From positions 1 to 28,025 of the forward strand of contig NZ_CAMLGT010000018.1 of NCBI RefSeq assembly GCF_946479605.1: a stretch of DNA of 28,025 nucleotides. Direction: 5' to 3'. This document shows, piece after piece, positions 1 to 6,721 of the stretch; position 1 is the stretch's first letter, and each line of letters begins with the position of its first letter. The notes beneath the pieces are model-generated. The model was not told the DNA's origin and made no database searches. It worked only from the letters and a program-made list of their open reading frames with translations. Source of the stretch: an uncultured Lacibacter sp. (lineage in GTDB: Bacteria; Bacteroidota; Bacteroidia; Chitinophagales; Chitinophagaceae). The position numbers and the translations under genes were made by a program.

Positions 1-1035
1 TATTTCGAAAAGAAGAAAGCCGAAGAAAAACGATTAAAGCCCCAAGACACAAGATTCAAGAGACAAGACGAGAGAGACAAGGCACAAGGAACAAGAAGTC
101 AGCATCCAAGGTCCAGAAATCAGCAAGAAGAAACAAGCAACAAGAAACAGGGACGTTTTGAAAAAGAAAGCGAACGGAAACCAATCAAAAAGGTTATCAA
201 AGAAGACAAGCGCTTTAAAATGGAAACCATTCCGGCACCTGTTACTTTCAGAAAAGAAAAGAGTGCTGCAGAAATGCCTTTGAACAAATACATTGCCCAT
301 TGCGGTGTTTGCAGCCGCAGAGATGCAGTAGAATTGATAAAAGATGAAAAAGTAAAAGTAAACGGCAAAGTTGTTACCGAACCCGGTTACAAAGTGCAGG
401 ATGATGACAAAGTGAATGTAAACGGTAAAAACATTTTTATTCAGAAAGAGCTGGTATACATCCTGCTGAATAAACCAAAAGATTATATCACAACATCAGA
501 TGATCCGCAGGGAAGAAGAACCATTATGGATCTGATGCGGGGAGTTGAAGGCCCACGTATTTATCCTGTTGGCCGACTTGACCGTAACACAACCGGTGTA
601 TTGCTCCTTACGAATGATGGAGAACTCACACAAAAACTATCGCATCCAAGTTTCCAGGTAAAGAAAGTGTACGAGGTTACACTTGACCGCCCATTAGAAA
701 AAGGCGATTTTGAGAAGATGATGAATGGCCTTACGCTGGAAGATGGGTTTATTGCACCGGATGCTTTAGGGTATGCCGATCCCAAAAACAAAAAAATACT
801 GGGTATTGAAATTCATAGCGGGCGCAACCGTATTGTACGCCGTATGTTTGAGCATTTGGGTTACGATGTAAAAGGCCTTGACCGTGTACTGTTTGCAAAC
901 CTCACCAAGAAAAATGTTGACCGTGGTAAATGGCGTTACCTCAACGAAAAAGAAGTGCGCCTGTTGAAATTCCTCAACAAATCATTTGTAAAAAAGAAAG
1001 AAGAACAAAAAGGTAAGAACAGAGATGAGGAATAA
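1..1035 (+). CDS. rRNA pseudouridine synthase, RsuA/RluB family (5' partial)
   Basis: Converts a specific uridine in rRNA to pseudouridine in the cytoplasm. The frame is open from base 1, so the gene starts outside the window; 344 residues are visible. Counting from the internal ATG at 220, an S4 RNA-binding domain lies at about residues 20-70 (PLNKYIAHCGVCSRRDA), then the catalytic motif PVGRLDRNTTG with the nucleophile Asp at residue 121, then the late motif HSGRNRIVRRMFEHLGYDV. The tail is Lys/Glu-rich. The first 73 visible residues are a low-complexity basic/acidic extension encoded partly by a 7-bp repeat (see the repeat entry). The ATG at 220 could be an internal start, but the open charged frame upstream fits the long disordered N-termini seen in Bacteroidota members. 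The stop overlaps the next pseudouridine synthase by 11 bases, so the two are probably co-transcribed. The class is sure; the target uridine is not. Confidence 0.93.
   Translation, partial: YFEKKKAEEKRLKPQDTRFKRQDERDKAQGTRSQHPRSRNQQEETSNKKQGRFEKESERKPIKKVIKEDKRFKMETIPAPVTFRKEKSAAEMPLNKYIAHCGVCSRRDAVELIKDEKVKVNGKVVTEPGYKVQDDDKVNVNGKNIFIQKELVYILLNKPKDYITTSDDPQGRRTIMDLMRGVEGPRIYPVGRLDRNTTGVLLLTNDGELTQKLSHPSFQVKKVYEVTLDRPLEKGDFEKMMNGLTLEDGFIAPDALGYADPKNKKILGIEIHSGRNRIVRRMFEHLGYDVKGLDRVLFANLTKKNVDRGKWRYLNEKEVRLLKFLNKSFVKKKEEQKGKNRDEE
41..152 (+). repeat. degenerate 7-bp tandem repeat, about 16 units, inside the synthase gene
   Basis: Sixteen consecutive 7-base units can be phased without gaps from 41 to 152. 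Most fit NNCAAGA or differ from it by one or two bases: CCCAAGA, CACAAGA, TTCAAGA, GACAAGA, then more degenerate units, ending AACAAGC, AACAAGA, AACAGGG. It is in frame with no stop and encodes part of the charged linker before the S4 domain. Seven is not a multiple of three, so each three units (21 bp) restore the frame and gain or loss of one unit would shift it. Confidence 0.75.
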
Positions 1036-1747
1036 GATCGACATTATTGCAGAAACAGAACATTGGATTGCACTCAACAAACCATCGGGCCTGCTTTCTA
1101 TACCCGACCGTGAACAGAGCGAGCCATCATTAAAAGACTGGCTGAATGAAAAGTATGGTAAAGTGTGGATCGTTCACCGTCTTGATAAATTTACCAGTGG
1201 TCTTATTGTATTTGCGAAAGATGAAGAAACACATAAACTGCTTTCAAAACAATTTGAAGAACGTGCAGTGGAAAAATTTTACCTGGGTCTTGTGCATGGT
1301 ACTCCGGTACTGCAGGAAGGAAGTGTTGACGCTGCCATTATAGAGCACCCGGTAAAAAAATCAACCTACATTACCCATGCAAAGGGGAAAGCATCCTTAA
1401 CAGACTACAGTATTGTGCAGGAGTTTGGTGCATATACATGGATGCAGTTTCAGATACACACTGGGCGTACACACCAGATACGTGTACACATGAAGCATAT
1501 TGGTCACCCTATTGTGTGCGATGATGTGTATGGTACAGCAGCACCTGTTCTTCTTTCATCACTCAAGCGAAAGAAATTCAAACTATCAAAAGCGGATGAA
1601 GAAGAACGTCCGTTGCTGAACAGGCTGGCGTTACACGCATGGAAGCTGACTTTTACCGATGTTGACGGAAAGAAAACTGCACTTGAAGCACCTGTTTCAA
1701 AAGACCTGAAAGCAATGATGCAGCAGTTTGAAAAATGGATGAAATAA
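1025..1747 (+). CDS. RluA-family pseudouridine synthase
   Basis: RNA pseudouridine synthase of 240 residues that isomerises uridine in rRNA or tRNA. The RluA signature HRLDKFTSGLIVFAK is at residues 51-65 with catalytic Asp54, followed by family motifs FYLGLVHG and QIHTGRTHQIRVHMKHIGHPIVCDDVYG. There is no S4 domain before the catalytic domain, so it is a short RluA form comparable to RluA or TruC-like enzymes; the target base cannot be told from sequence. The ATG at 1025 lies inside the end of the preceding synthase gene (11-base overlap), implying translational coupling. A strong hairpin terminator follows. Confidence 0.93.
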   Translation: MRNKIDIIAETEHWIALNKPSGLLSIPDREQSEPSLKDWLNEKYGKVWIVHRLDKFTSGLIVFAKDEETHKLLSKQFEERAVEKFYLGLVHGTPVLQEGSVDAAIIEHPVKKSTYITHAKGKASLTDYSIVQEFGAYTWMQFQIHTGRTHQIRVHMKHIGHPIVCDDVYGTAAPVLLSSLKRKKFKLSKADEEERPLLNRLALHAWKLTFTDVDGKKTALEAPVSKDLKAMMQQFEKWMK

Positions 1748-1808
1748 ACTGCTGGCGAATGCAAGCTTAAACCAGGCATGAAATATTAATCATTGCTTTA
1801 CGAAAATA

Positions 1809-1833
1809 AAAGCCCCCGTTTACCGGGGGCTTT
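1809..1833. terminator. bidirectional intrinsic terminator between convergent genes
   Basis: A perfect 10-bp stem (1809-1818 with 1824-1833) contains AGCCCCCG and CGGGGGCT around the loop TTTAC, with A- and T-rich flanks. It can end the pseudouridine synthase transcript on the plus strand and the peroxiredoxin transcript on the minus strand. Confidence 0.85.
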
Positions 1834-1863
1834 GCGTAACCAGATATTTACGATCAATAGAAC

Positions 1864-2499
1864 TTACTTATTAGGCTGCGGAGTATAGCGCAGGTAAGGT
1901 TTTACAACCTTCACACCTTTTGGGAATTTTTCAATAGCTGCCTCGGTGCTTACTGCAGGCACCACGATAACATCTTCACCTTCTTTCCAATCGGCTGGCG
2001 TAGCCACACTGTAGTTGGCTGTCAACTGCAAAGAATCAATTACACGCAGTACTTCATAAAAATTACGACCGGTTGATGCGGGATAAGTGATAAACAGTTT
2101 CACTTTCTTATCTGGTCCAATAATGAATAATGAACGTACAGTAAATGTTTCTGAAGCATTGGGATGAATCATGCCATACGCATTGGCAATTGATTTGTCT
2201 TCATCAGCAATAATGGGAAAATCAACTGTAACGTTTTGTGTTTCGTTAATATCGTTCACCCATCCTTTATGTTTATCCAGCGGATCAACACTTAATGCCA
2301 ATACTTTTACACCACGCTTCTCAAACTCACTTTTCAGCAAAGCTGTTTTACCAAGTTCTGTTGTACAAACGGGCGTATAATCGGCCGGGTGCGAAAACAA
2401 AACGCCCCATCCATCGCCGAGGTACTCATAAAAATCAATATCGCCTGCAGTTGTTTTTGCCTGGAAGTTGGGAGCAACATCTCCTAAACGTAAACTCAT
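1864..2499 (-). CDS. 1-Cys peroxiredoxin (Prx6-like)
   Basis: Thiol peroxidase of 211 residues that reduces hydrogen peroxide and organic peroxides. The active site HPADYTPVCTTELG gives Thr42 and peroxidatic Cys45; Arg122 (TVRSLFIIGP) fits the conserved active-site arginine. Cys45 is the only cysteine, and the extended C-terminal region with PADWKEGEDV and PKGVKVVKPYLR is typical of the Prx6 (1-Cys) group, so the reductant must be an external thiol. No signal peptide, so cytoplasmic. Transcribed leftward towards the shared terminator at 1809-1833, 102 bases after DNA polymerase IV. A weak promoter match lies upstream. Confidence 0.95.
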   Translation of the reverse strand: MSLRLGDVAPNFQAKTTAGDIDFYEYLGDGWGVLFSHPADYTPVCTTELGKTALLKSEFEKRGVKVLALSVDPLDKHKGWVNDINETQNVTVDFPIIADEDKSIANAYGMIHPNASETFTVRSLFIIGPDKKVKLFITYPASTGRNFYEVLRVIDSLQLTANYSVATPADWKEGEDVIVVPAVSTEAAIEKFPKGVKVVKPYLRYTPQPNK

Positions 2500-2540
2500 A
2501 ATGTATTAATTAAAAGGTGAACAATCTTTTTTCAGTGTTA

Positions 2541-2568
2541 CGAAGATAGATATTCCCTACCAAACAAA
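2541..2568 (-). promoter_or_regulatory. possible promoter of the peroxiredoxin gene
   Basis: On the minus strand, TATCTTCG (2548 to 2541) matches the Bacteroidota -7 box TAnnTTTG at 7 of 8 positions, and TTTG (2568 to 2565) lies 16 bases upstream, slightly closer than usual. The predicted transcript start would leave a leader of about 35 bases before the ATG. Confidence 0.35.
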
Positions 2569-2601
2569 TAGGCTTTTGCATTTGTTTATACTTTGGTTAA
2601 C

Positions 2602-3786
2602 TCAGGATATTTCCGGCAACAATTCATCATCATCTCTGCGCTTTGCATTGCGGCCTTTGGTGAGCAGTGCTTTTCCAAATCTGCCTTTTACATCATCAAT
2701 AGCTTTGTAGAGGTCATTCTTTTTCTGCACATCCTGAAAGAGGTTTGTTTGTGCAGCCTCATCGGTGAGCTCACTTAAACGCACACCTAACAAACGCACT
2801 GGTTGTCCTTTTTTATAAAGTTGATGAAACAATTGCTTGGCATTATAGATCAGCTCATCATCATAATTGGTGTACGGTACCGATGCCTGCCGTTGCTGTG
2901 TTTCAAAACTCGGGTAGCGGATCTTTACTGATACACAGCCGGCCATTTTATTTTCCTGCCTTAACTCGTAAGCAATTTTTTCGGTGAGACGAACGATCTC
3001 CTGCTCCAGAAAAGCCATATCGTTACGGTTTTCATGAAACGTGTTTTCACTTGAAATGGATTTTGATTCATGGTATGCATTTACTTCGCTAAAACTGATG
3101 CCATGAGCACGCTGCCACAGATCACGCCCATGTTTCCCTAATTGCTGCTCCAGCATTACCGGGTTTACATTCTGCAGGTCGCCAATGGTTTCAATGCCAA
3201 GATCAAGCAACGTGTGGTATGCTTTCTCGCCAATGCCCGGAATTTTATTTACACGCAAGGGTGCAAGAAATTCTTTCTCCTTTCCTGCCGGTACAACAAT
3301 GTAATTGTTTGGCTTTGCCTGGTCGGTTGCAATTTTTGCCACCAGTTTGTTTGCTGCCATGGCAAATGAAATAGGCAGCTGTGTGGCATCAATGATTTCT
3401 TTTCGCAGATCAACCGTCCATTGCACAGGATCAAAAAAACGATCCATCCCCGTCAGGTCAATATAAAATTCATCGATCGATGCTTTTTGAAACAAGGGTG
3501 CTTTAGCGGCAATAATTTCAGTAACCCAGCGGGAGTAGCGGCTGTAATCGCCCCTGGTTCCCTGCAGCACAATTGCATCGGGGCATAATTTCATGGCCTG
3601 CGCCATGGGCATTCCACTATGCACCCCAAACACCCTTGTTTCGTAACTGCAGGTACTCACCACCCCTCTTTCCCTTGTGCCACCTACAATAACAGGTTTC
3701 CCCACTAGCGATGGATCGTTCAATCGCTCAACAGATACAAAGAATGTATCGAGATCAAAGTGTGCTATAATACGCTGATGGGCCAA
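2602..3786 (-). CDS. dinB: DNA polymerase IV (Y-family, DinB)
   Basis: Translesion DNA polymerase of about 394 residues acting at stalled forks. Catalytic acidic residues are in AHFDLDTFFVSVER near the N-terminus and in KASIDEFYIDL; the second Phe of DTFF is the probable steric gate. A helix-hairpin-helix (NKIPGIGEKAYHTLLDLGI) and a little-finger domain follow, and the length is normal. No ATG lies before the first catalytic motif. The TTG at 3786 gives the usual short family N-terminus (MAHQRIIAHFDLD); TTG codons at 3825 or 3810 would add up to 13 cysteine-containing residues unlike the family. The C-terminus is acidic (RRDDDELLPEIS) and I see no clear clamp-binding motif there. The neighbouring peroxiredoxin lies downstream on the same strand. 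Confidence 0.93.
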   Translation of the reverse strand: MAHQRIIAHFDLDTFFVSVERLNDPSLVGKPVIVGGTRERGVVSTCSYETRVFGVHSGMPMAQAMKLCPDAIVLQGTRGDYSRYSRWVTEIIAAKAPLFQKASIDEFYIDLTGMDRFFDPVQWTVDLRKEIIDATQLPISFAMAANKLVAKIATDQAKPNNYIVVPAGKEKEFLAPLRVNKIPGIGEKAYHTLLDLGIETIGDLQNVNPVMLEQQLGKHGRDLWQRAHGISFSEVNAYHESKSISSENTFHENRNDMAFLEQEIVRLTEKIAYELRQENKMAGCVSVKIRYPSFETQQRQASVPYTNYDDELIYNAKQLFHQLYKKGQPVRLLGVRLSELTDEAAQTNLFQDVQKKNDLYKAIDDVKGRFGKALLTKGRNAKRRDDDELLPEIS

Positions 3787-3855
3787 ATCAACACAGTTAT
3801 AAACTGGCAAGGTACAACATTGCAAAAAATACTTACTCTTGTAAAAAACACTCTC

Positions 3856-4437
3856 ATGAAACTCAGAAACTTTACCCCGATCCTAACTGTAATTATTTTT
3901 GCTGCATCCTCATGTAAAAAGGAAGGCAGCGAAAACTCATCCTCTTTGCTATCGGGCAATTGGAAATTCGTGTCTGCTAACGGGTCAACCACAGTAACAA
4001 ACTCTGTTAATTTTGGTGGTGATGTACTTAAAACAGAAGGAATCTCAACCTTCACCACCTCAAATCCTAAAGGAACCTATACTATGACTGCTACACAAAT
4101 TACAGGAAATGGTATTGGGTATGATTTTACAGGAACCAGTACAAGCAAGGTATATGAAAACAATGTATTGCAAAATCAGGTTACAACGCCAATGAACGGA
4201 ACAATACCACCAATCAATACTTCCAGTACCTACAAACTGATTGGAACAGATTCATTGTATTTTGAAACAAATGCACCCGGTACTGCAAATGCAGGCGGTT
4301 GTAAATTTAAACTGGAAGGAACAAAGCTGACTCTCTTTATGAATATCAATACGAAATCATTCACTGATATTGGAGGTGCCACTGTTTCTGCCGACAATAT
4401 TCGTGTTAACACTACGATCATACTCCAAAAACAATAA
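3856..4437 (+). CDS. putative lipoprotein, lipocalin-like
   Basis: A 193-residue protein with a lipoprotein signal: MKLRNFTPILTVIIFAASSC, lipid-attached Cys20, then KKEGSENSSS. The mature part opens with LLSGNWKFVSANG, as in many small Bacteroidota lipocalin-like lipoproteins, and is rich in Thr, Ser, Asn and Gly with alternating polar/hydrophobic stretches that suggest a beta barrel. No catalytic motif is visible. The ATG at 3856 is chosen because it starts the signal peptide; the frame is open from a GTG at 3760, which would overlap DNA polymerase IV and bury the signal. Likely attached to the inner face of the outer membrane. Function unknown. Confidence 0.75.
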   Translation: MKLRNFTPILTVIIFAASSCKKEGSENSSSLLSGNWKFVSANGSTTVTNSVNFGGDVLKTEGISTFTTSNPKGTYTMTATQITGNGIGYDFTGTSTSKVYENNVLQNQVTTPMNGTIPPINTSSTYKLIGTDSLYFETNAPGTANAGGCKFKLEGTKLTLFMNINTKSFTDIGGATVSADNIRVNTTIILQKQ

Positions 4438-4457
4438 TTAGTTTTTCCTGATTCCTG

Positions 4458-4486
4458 AAAAGGCTGCTCAACCGGGCAGCTTTTTC
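4458..4486 (+). terminator. intrinsic terminator after the lipoprotein gene
   Basis: A 7-bp stem GCTGCTC/GGGCAGC (4463-4469 with 4474-4480, one G-T pair) with loop AACC is followed by TTTTTC. It lies 25 bases after the lipoprotein stop codon. Confidence 0.8.
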
Positions 4487-4513
4487 TTTATAAAAACTGT
4501 TTCAGGCAGATGT

Positions 4514-4543
4514 TTTGCATTTGAGAAATGAACCCTAAATTTA
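4514..4543 (+). promoter_or_regulatory. possible promoter very close to the next start codon
   Basis: TTTG at 4514-4517, an 18-base spacer, then TAAATTTA at 4536-4543 (7 of 8 matches to TAnnTTTG). The -7 element ends only 4 bases before the ATG at 4548, so a transcript from it would be leaderless or nearly so. Confidence 0.4.
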
Positions 4544-4547
4544 GTTC

Positions 4548-5024
4548 ATGAACTTCGATTGGCTTAAAAGCGGCATTGCACCCCTCGATAACCTTATTTC
4601 CTTTCTGCACAAGCAAAGCAAAACAAACGATGTACTAAAGAAACAGGTGTTGATGGAACTCCGCAACAACCTCAACATTTTCAAGAATGCTTTTCTCAAT
4701 GAAGTATCGGCAGATAAAATCATTGACCTGCTCAGCAACGACGCCATCCAGGAAGCCATCAAACAAAACTTTGCATTTAAAAAACTAAAAGCAGGCGCAA
4801 TTGAACCCTATCATGTTTACGACGATCGTAATAAACGATACATCGGTTGGAATGCCGAAAGACTCATTGATAAGATCGACGAAAAAATTGTAGAAATGAA
4901 AACCTTAAAGAAGATGAGCAATGATTCTGTTGCGGATGTAAAAAACAATGTGCAGCTCATGATCAGCAACCTTTACTTCCGCATGAAACTGCTGGCCGAT
5001 TTTATACAGAGCGATTTTAAATAA
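4548..5024 (+). CDS. hypothetical protein, mostly helical, cytoplasmic
   Basis: A 158-residue protein I do not recognise. It has no signal peptide or membrane segment. Composition and heptad-like spacing of Leu/Ile suggest an all-helical fold: an N-terminal helical half (residues about 1-80, LKKQVLMELRNNLNIFKNAF), a short polar turn with YHVYDDRNKRYIGWNAERL, and a C-terminal charged helical half (IDKIDEKIVEMKTLKKM then NVQLMISNLYFRMKLLADFI). Flanked by terminators on both sides, so probably transcribed alone. A promoter match sits directly against its ATG. Confidence 0.7.
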   Translation: MNFDWLKSGIAPLDNLISFLHKQSKTNDVLKKQVLMELRNNLNIFKNAFLNEVSADKIIDLLSNDAIQEAIKQNFAFKKLKAGAIEPYHVYDDRNKRYIGWNAERLIDKIDEKIVEMKTLKKMSNDSVADVKNNVQLMISNLYFRMKLLADFIQSDFK

Positions 5025-5025
5025 A

Positions 5026-5049
5026 ACAGCAGGACTTTCGTCCTGCTGT
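5026..5049 (-). terminator. hairpin terminator, best for the minus-strand gene
   Basis: A perfect 10-bp stem ACAGCAGGAC/GTCCTGCTGT (5026-5035 with 5040-5049). Read on the minus strand it has a GAAA loop and is followed by TTTATTT, a good terminator for the DUF4394 gene; on the plus strand the tail is only AATATA. It begins two bases after the plus-strand gene's stop codon, so it may serve both. Confidence 0.75.
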
Positions 5050-5069
5050 AATATAGAACTGCGCCGTCA

Positions 5070-6596
5070 TTAAAATCCCAAACCAATTGCAAAACCTGTA
5101 ATGCTGCCACCCGTAAACTCAAAATTGGCAGGCGAAGGAGATGCTGCTCCATTCATTAAATTAATTTTATGAATGCGGGTTTTGCCATCTGCAGTCAGCA
5201 CAGCCCATGCATTATTGCTGGTTCCCCCAATATCAAACCCACCGATGGCTGTGGCATTCAATCCCAACGACCCAACAGCAACAAGAGTACCGTTATTAGG
5301 CGGGTCTTGTTTGAGCAATTGATCGGCCATAACATCAATATCAAACAACGTGGTAGAAGTGGTTCCAGTAAAATTATTTGTATAAGCAGCCCCACCTACA
5401 GAAGCAGTTTCTGCCAAATCAAGATCAACTGTCACTGCCGCTGTTTCAGGATGCAAACGTAAATTCAATCCCAGGTTGCTCACAATTCTTATACGGTCAA
5501 CTAAGGGATTAAAATCAAATCCAAAATCAGTTCCCCTGAGCAAAGTAGTAAACTGAGCACCAACCATTGTTGCCATGCCGTTTGCAGTATTAATTGTGTA
5601 AATACGGCTGCTGTTTCCCAGCGCATACAATTGACCGTTAGACGGACGGAAATCAATTCCTACGATCATTTCACCCATTACAGTTCCTGTTATGGGTTTG
5701 CTTACCATGCCTGTTGGTGAATCGGGGTTTAAAATAAGCAAGGTTGATCCGTTTACTACTGCATACGCAACCGGATGTGTGGGAATAGCAATACCTCTTA
5801 CACTGGATGCTCCTGCAAGAGCACCAACATTCATTGCACTACCAGTTGAAAGATCAATTGTAAAAACAGAAGGAGTAGCGCCGGCGTTATATACAGCCAA
5901 CGCAATATTTTCTGAAGCAGAAATATCAAACTCACCGGTGCCTGAAAGATCAATTCCAAGGTTTCCAACCGCTACTAAGCCTCCTGCATTTGGTGGATCC
6001 TGCTTATACAGTATATCATTGTTCACATCAATATCAAACAGAACTGTTGTTGTGGAACCAGCTTTGTTTTCAGTATAAGCAGCAGAAGAAATATTTCCGT
6101 TCATTACTCCACCAATATTCAATGCACCATCTACAGCAACCACTGTTCCTGTTTCGGGATTCAATCGTAAGTTTTGTCCACCTGAAGAAATTAAACGTAT
6201 ACGATCTACAGTTGGATTAAAGTCGAAAGCTGCAACATCGCCTGCAAGAGCCGGGGTAAATGATCCGCTTCCAATTGCTCTTGCATTACCTGTGTTTGTA
6301 TTTATTACATAAACCCGGCTACTGCTTCCCACTCCATACAGCTGACCGGTTGCGGGCCGAAAGTCAATCGCAAGCATCGTTTCTCCGGCTTGCATTCCTG
6401 TAATTGACATGCCAGTGAGCATTTTGTCTGGTTTTGATGCATCATACTTTGCAAGAGTATTTGCATTGATCAACGCATAAAATTCAAGCTTTGGTCCCTT
6501 CCCGTTTTTATTTCCATCGTTGATCTTGCTGCAACTGACAGAAAGAAGTGTGCAGAAAACCGCAATCAGCATAATTGGTTTAGTTGTCATTTTCAT
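5070..6596 (-). CDS. DUF4394 lipoprotein with two tandem domains
   Basis: A 508-residue lipoprotein: signal MKMTTKPIMLIAVFCTLLSV, lipobox LSVSC with Cys22, then a polar linker. Two DUF4394 domains follow, about 37-268 and 275-508. Each repeats the same blocks: IDFRP..GQLY..G.SSR.Y.IN near its start, FDFNP.VDRIR.(I/V)S..G.NLRL.PET in the middle, and LFDIDV...L.KQDPPN.G.LVAVG..G near its end. The repeated GQLY, SSRVY and INT elements suggest beta-propeller-like blades. The biochemical function of DUF4394 is not established; envelope attachment is inferred from the lipobox. It is separated from the upstream dehydrogenase by a terminator at 6669-6696, so not in its operon. Confidence 0.88.
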   Translation of the reverse strand: MKMTTKPIMLIAVFCTLLSVSCSKINDGNKNGKGPKLEFYALINANTLAKYDASKPDKMLTGMSITGMQAGETMLAIDFRPATGQLYGVGSSSRVYVINTNTGNARAIGSGSFTPALAGDVAAFDFNPTVDRIRLISSGGQNLRLNPETGTVVAVDGALNIGGVMNGNISSAAYTENKAGSTTTVLFDIDVNNDILYKQDPPNAGGLVAVGNLGIDLSGTGEFDISASENIALAVYNAGATPSVFTIDLSTGSAMNVGALAGASSVRGIAIPTHPVAYAVVNGSTLLILNPDSPTGMVSKPITGTVMGEMIVGIDFRPSNGQLYALGNSSRIYTINTANGMATMVGAQFTTLLRGTDFGFDFNPLVDRIRIVSNLGLNLRLHPETAAVTVDLDLAETASVGGAAYTNNFTGTTSTTLFDIDVMADQLLKQDPPNNGTLVAVGSLGLNATAIGGFDIGGTSNNAWAVLTADGKTRIHKINLMNGAASPSPANFEFTGGSITGFAIGLGF

Positions 6597-6668
6597 ACGT
6601 GTAAGTTTAGAACTTAGGTACGAAAGCCCGTTGCTGTTGGATTTTCAGCAGTTGTGATTTCAAATAAA

Positions 6669-6696
6669 AAAGCCGACTCATTGCTGAGCCGGCTTT
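6669..6696 (-). terminator. intrinsic terminator after the T9SS-exported dehydrogenase
   Basis: On the minus strand the stem AAAGCCGGCTCA/TGAGTCGGCTTT (12 positions, one mismatch) with loop GCAA is followed by TTTATTTG. It lies 26 bases past the stop of the dehydrogenase gene. Confidence 0.8.
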
Positions 6697-6721
6697 ATCA
6701 TCAGTATACATCAGGAAAGAA

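Noticed and set aside
3760..3855. GTG start extending the lipoprotein upstream
   Set aside because: It would overlap DNA polymerase IV and place the lipoprotein signal 32 residues inside the protein.
5692..6078. Plus-strand frame of 128 codons opposite the DUF4394 gene
   Set aside because: Antisense to a well-supported lipoprotein; no signal, domain or promoter of its own.
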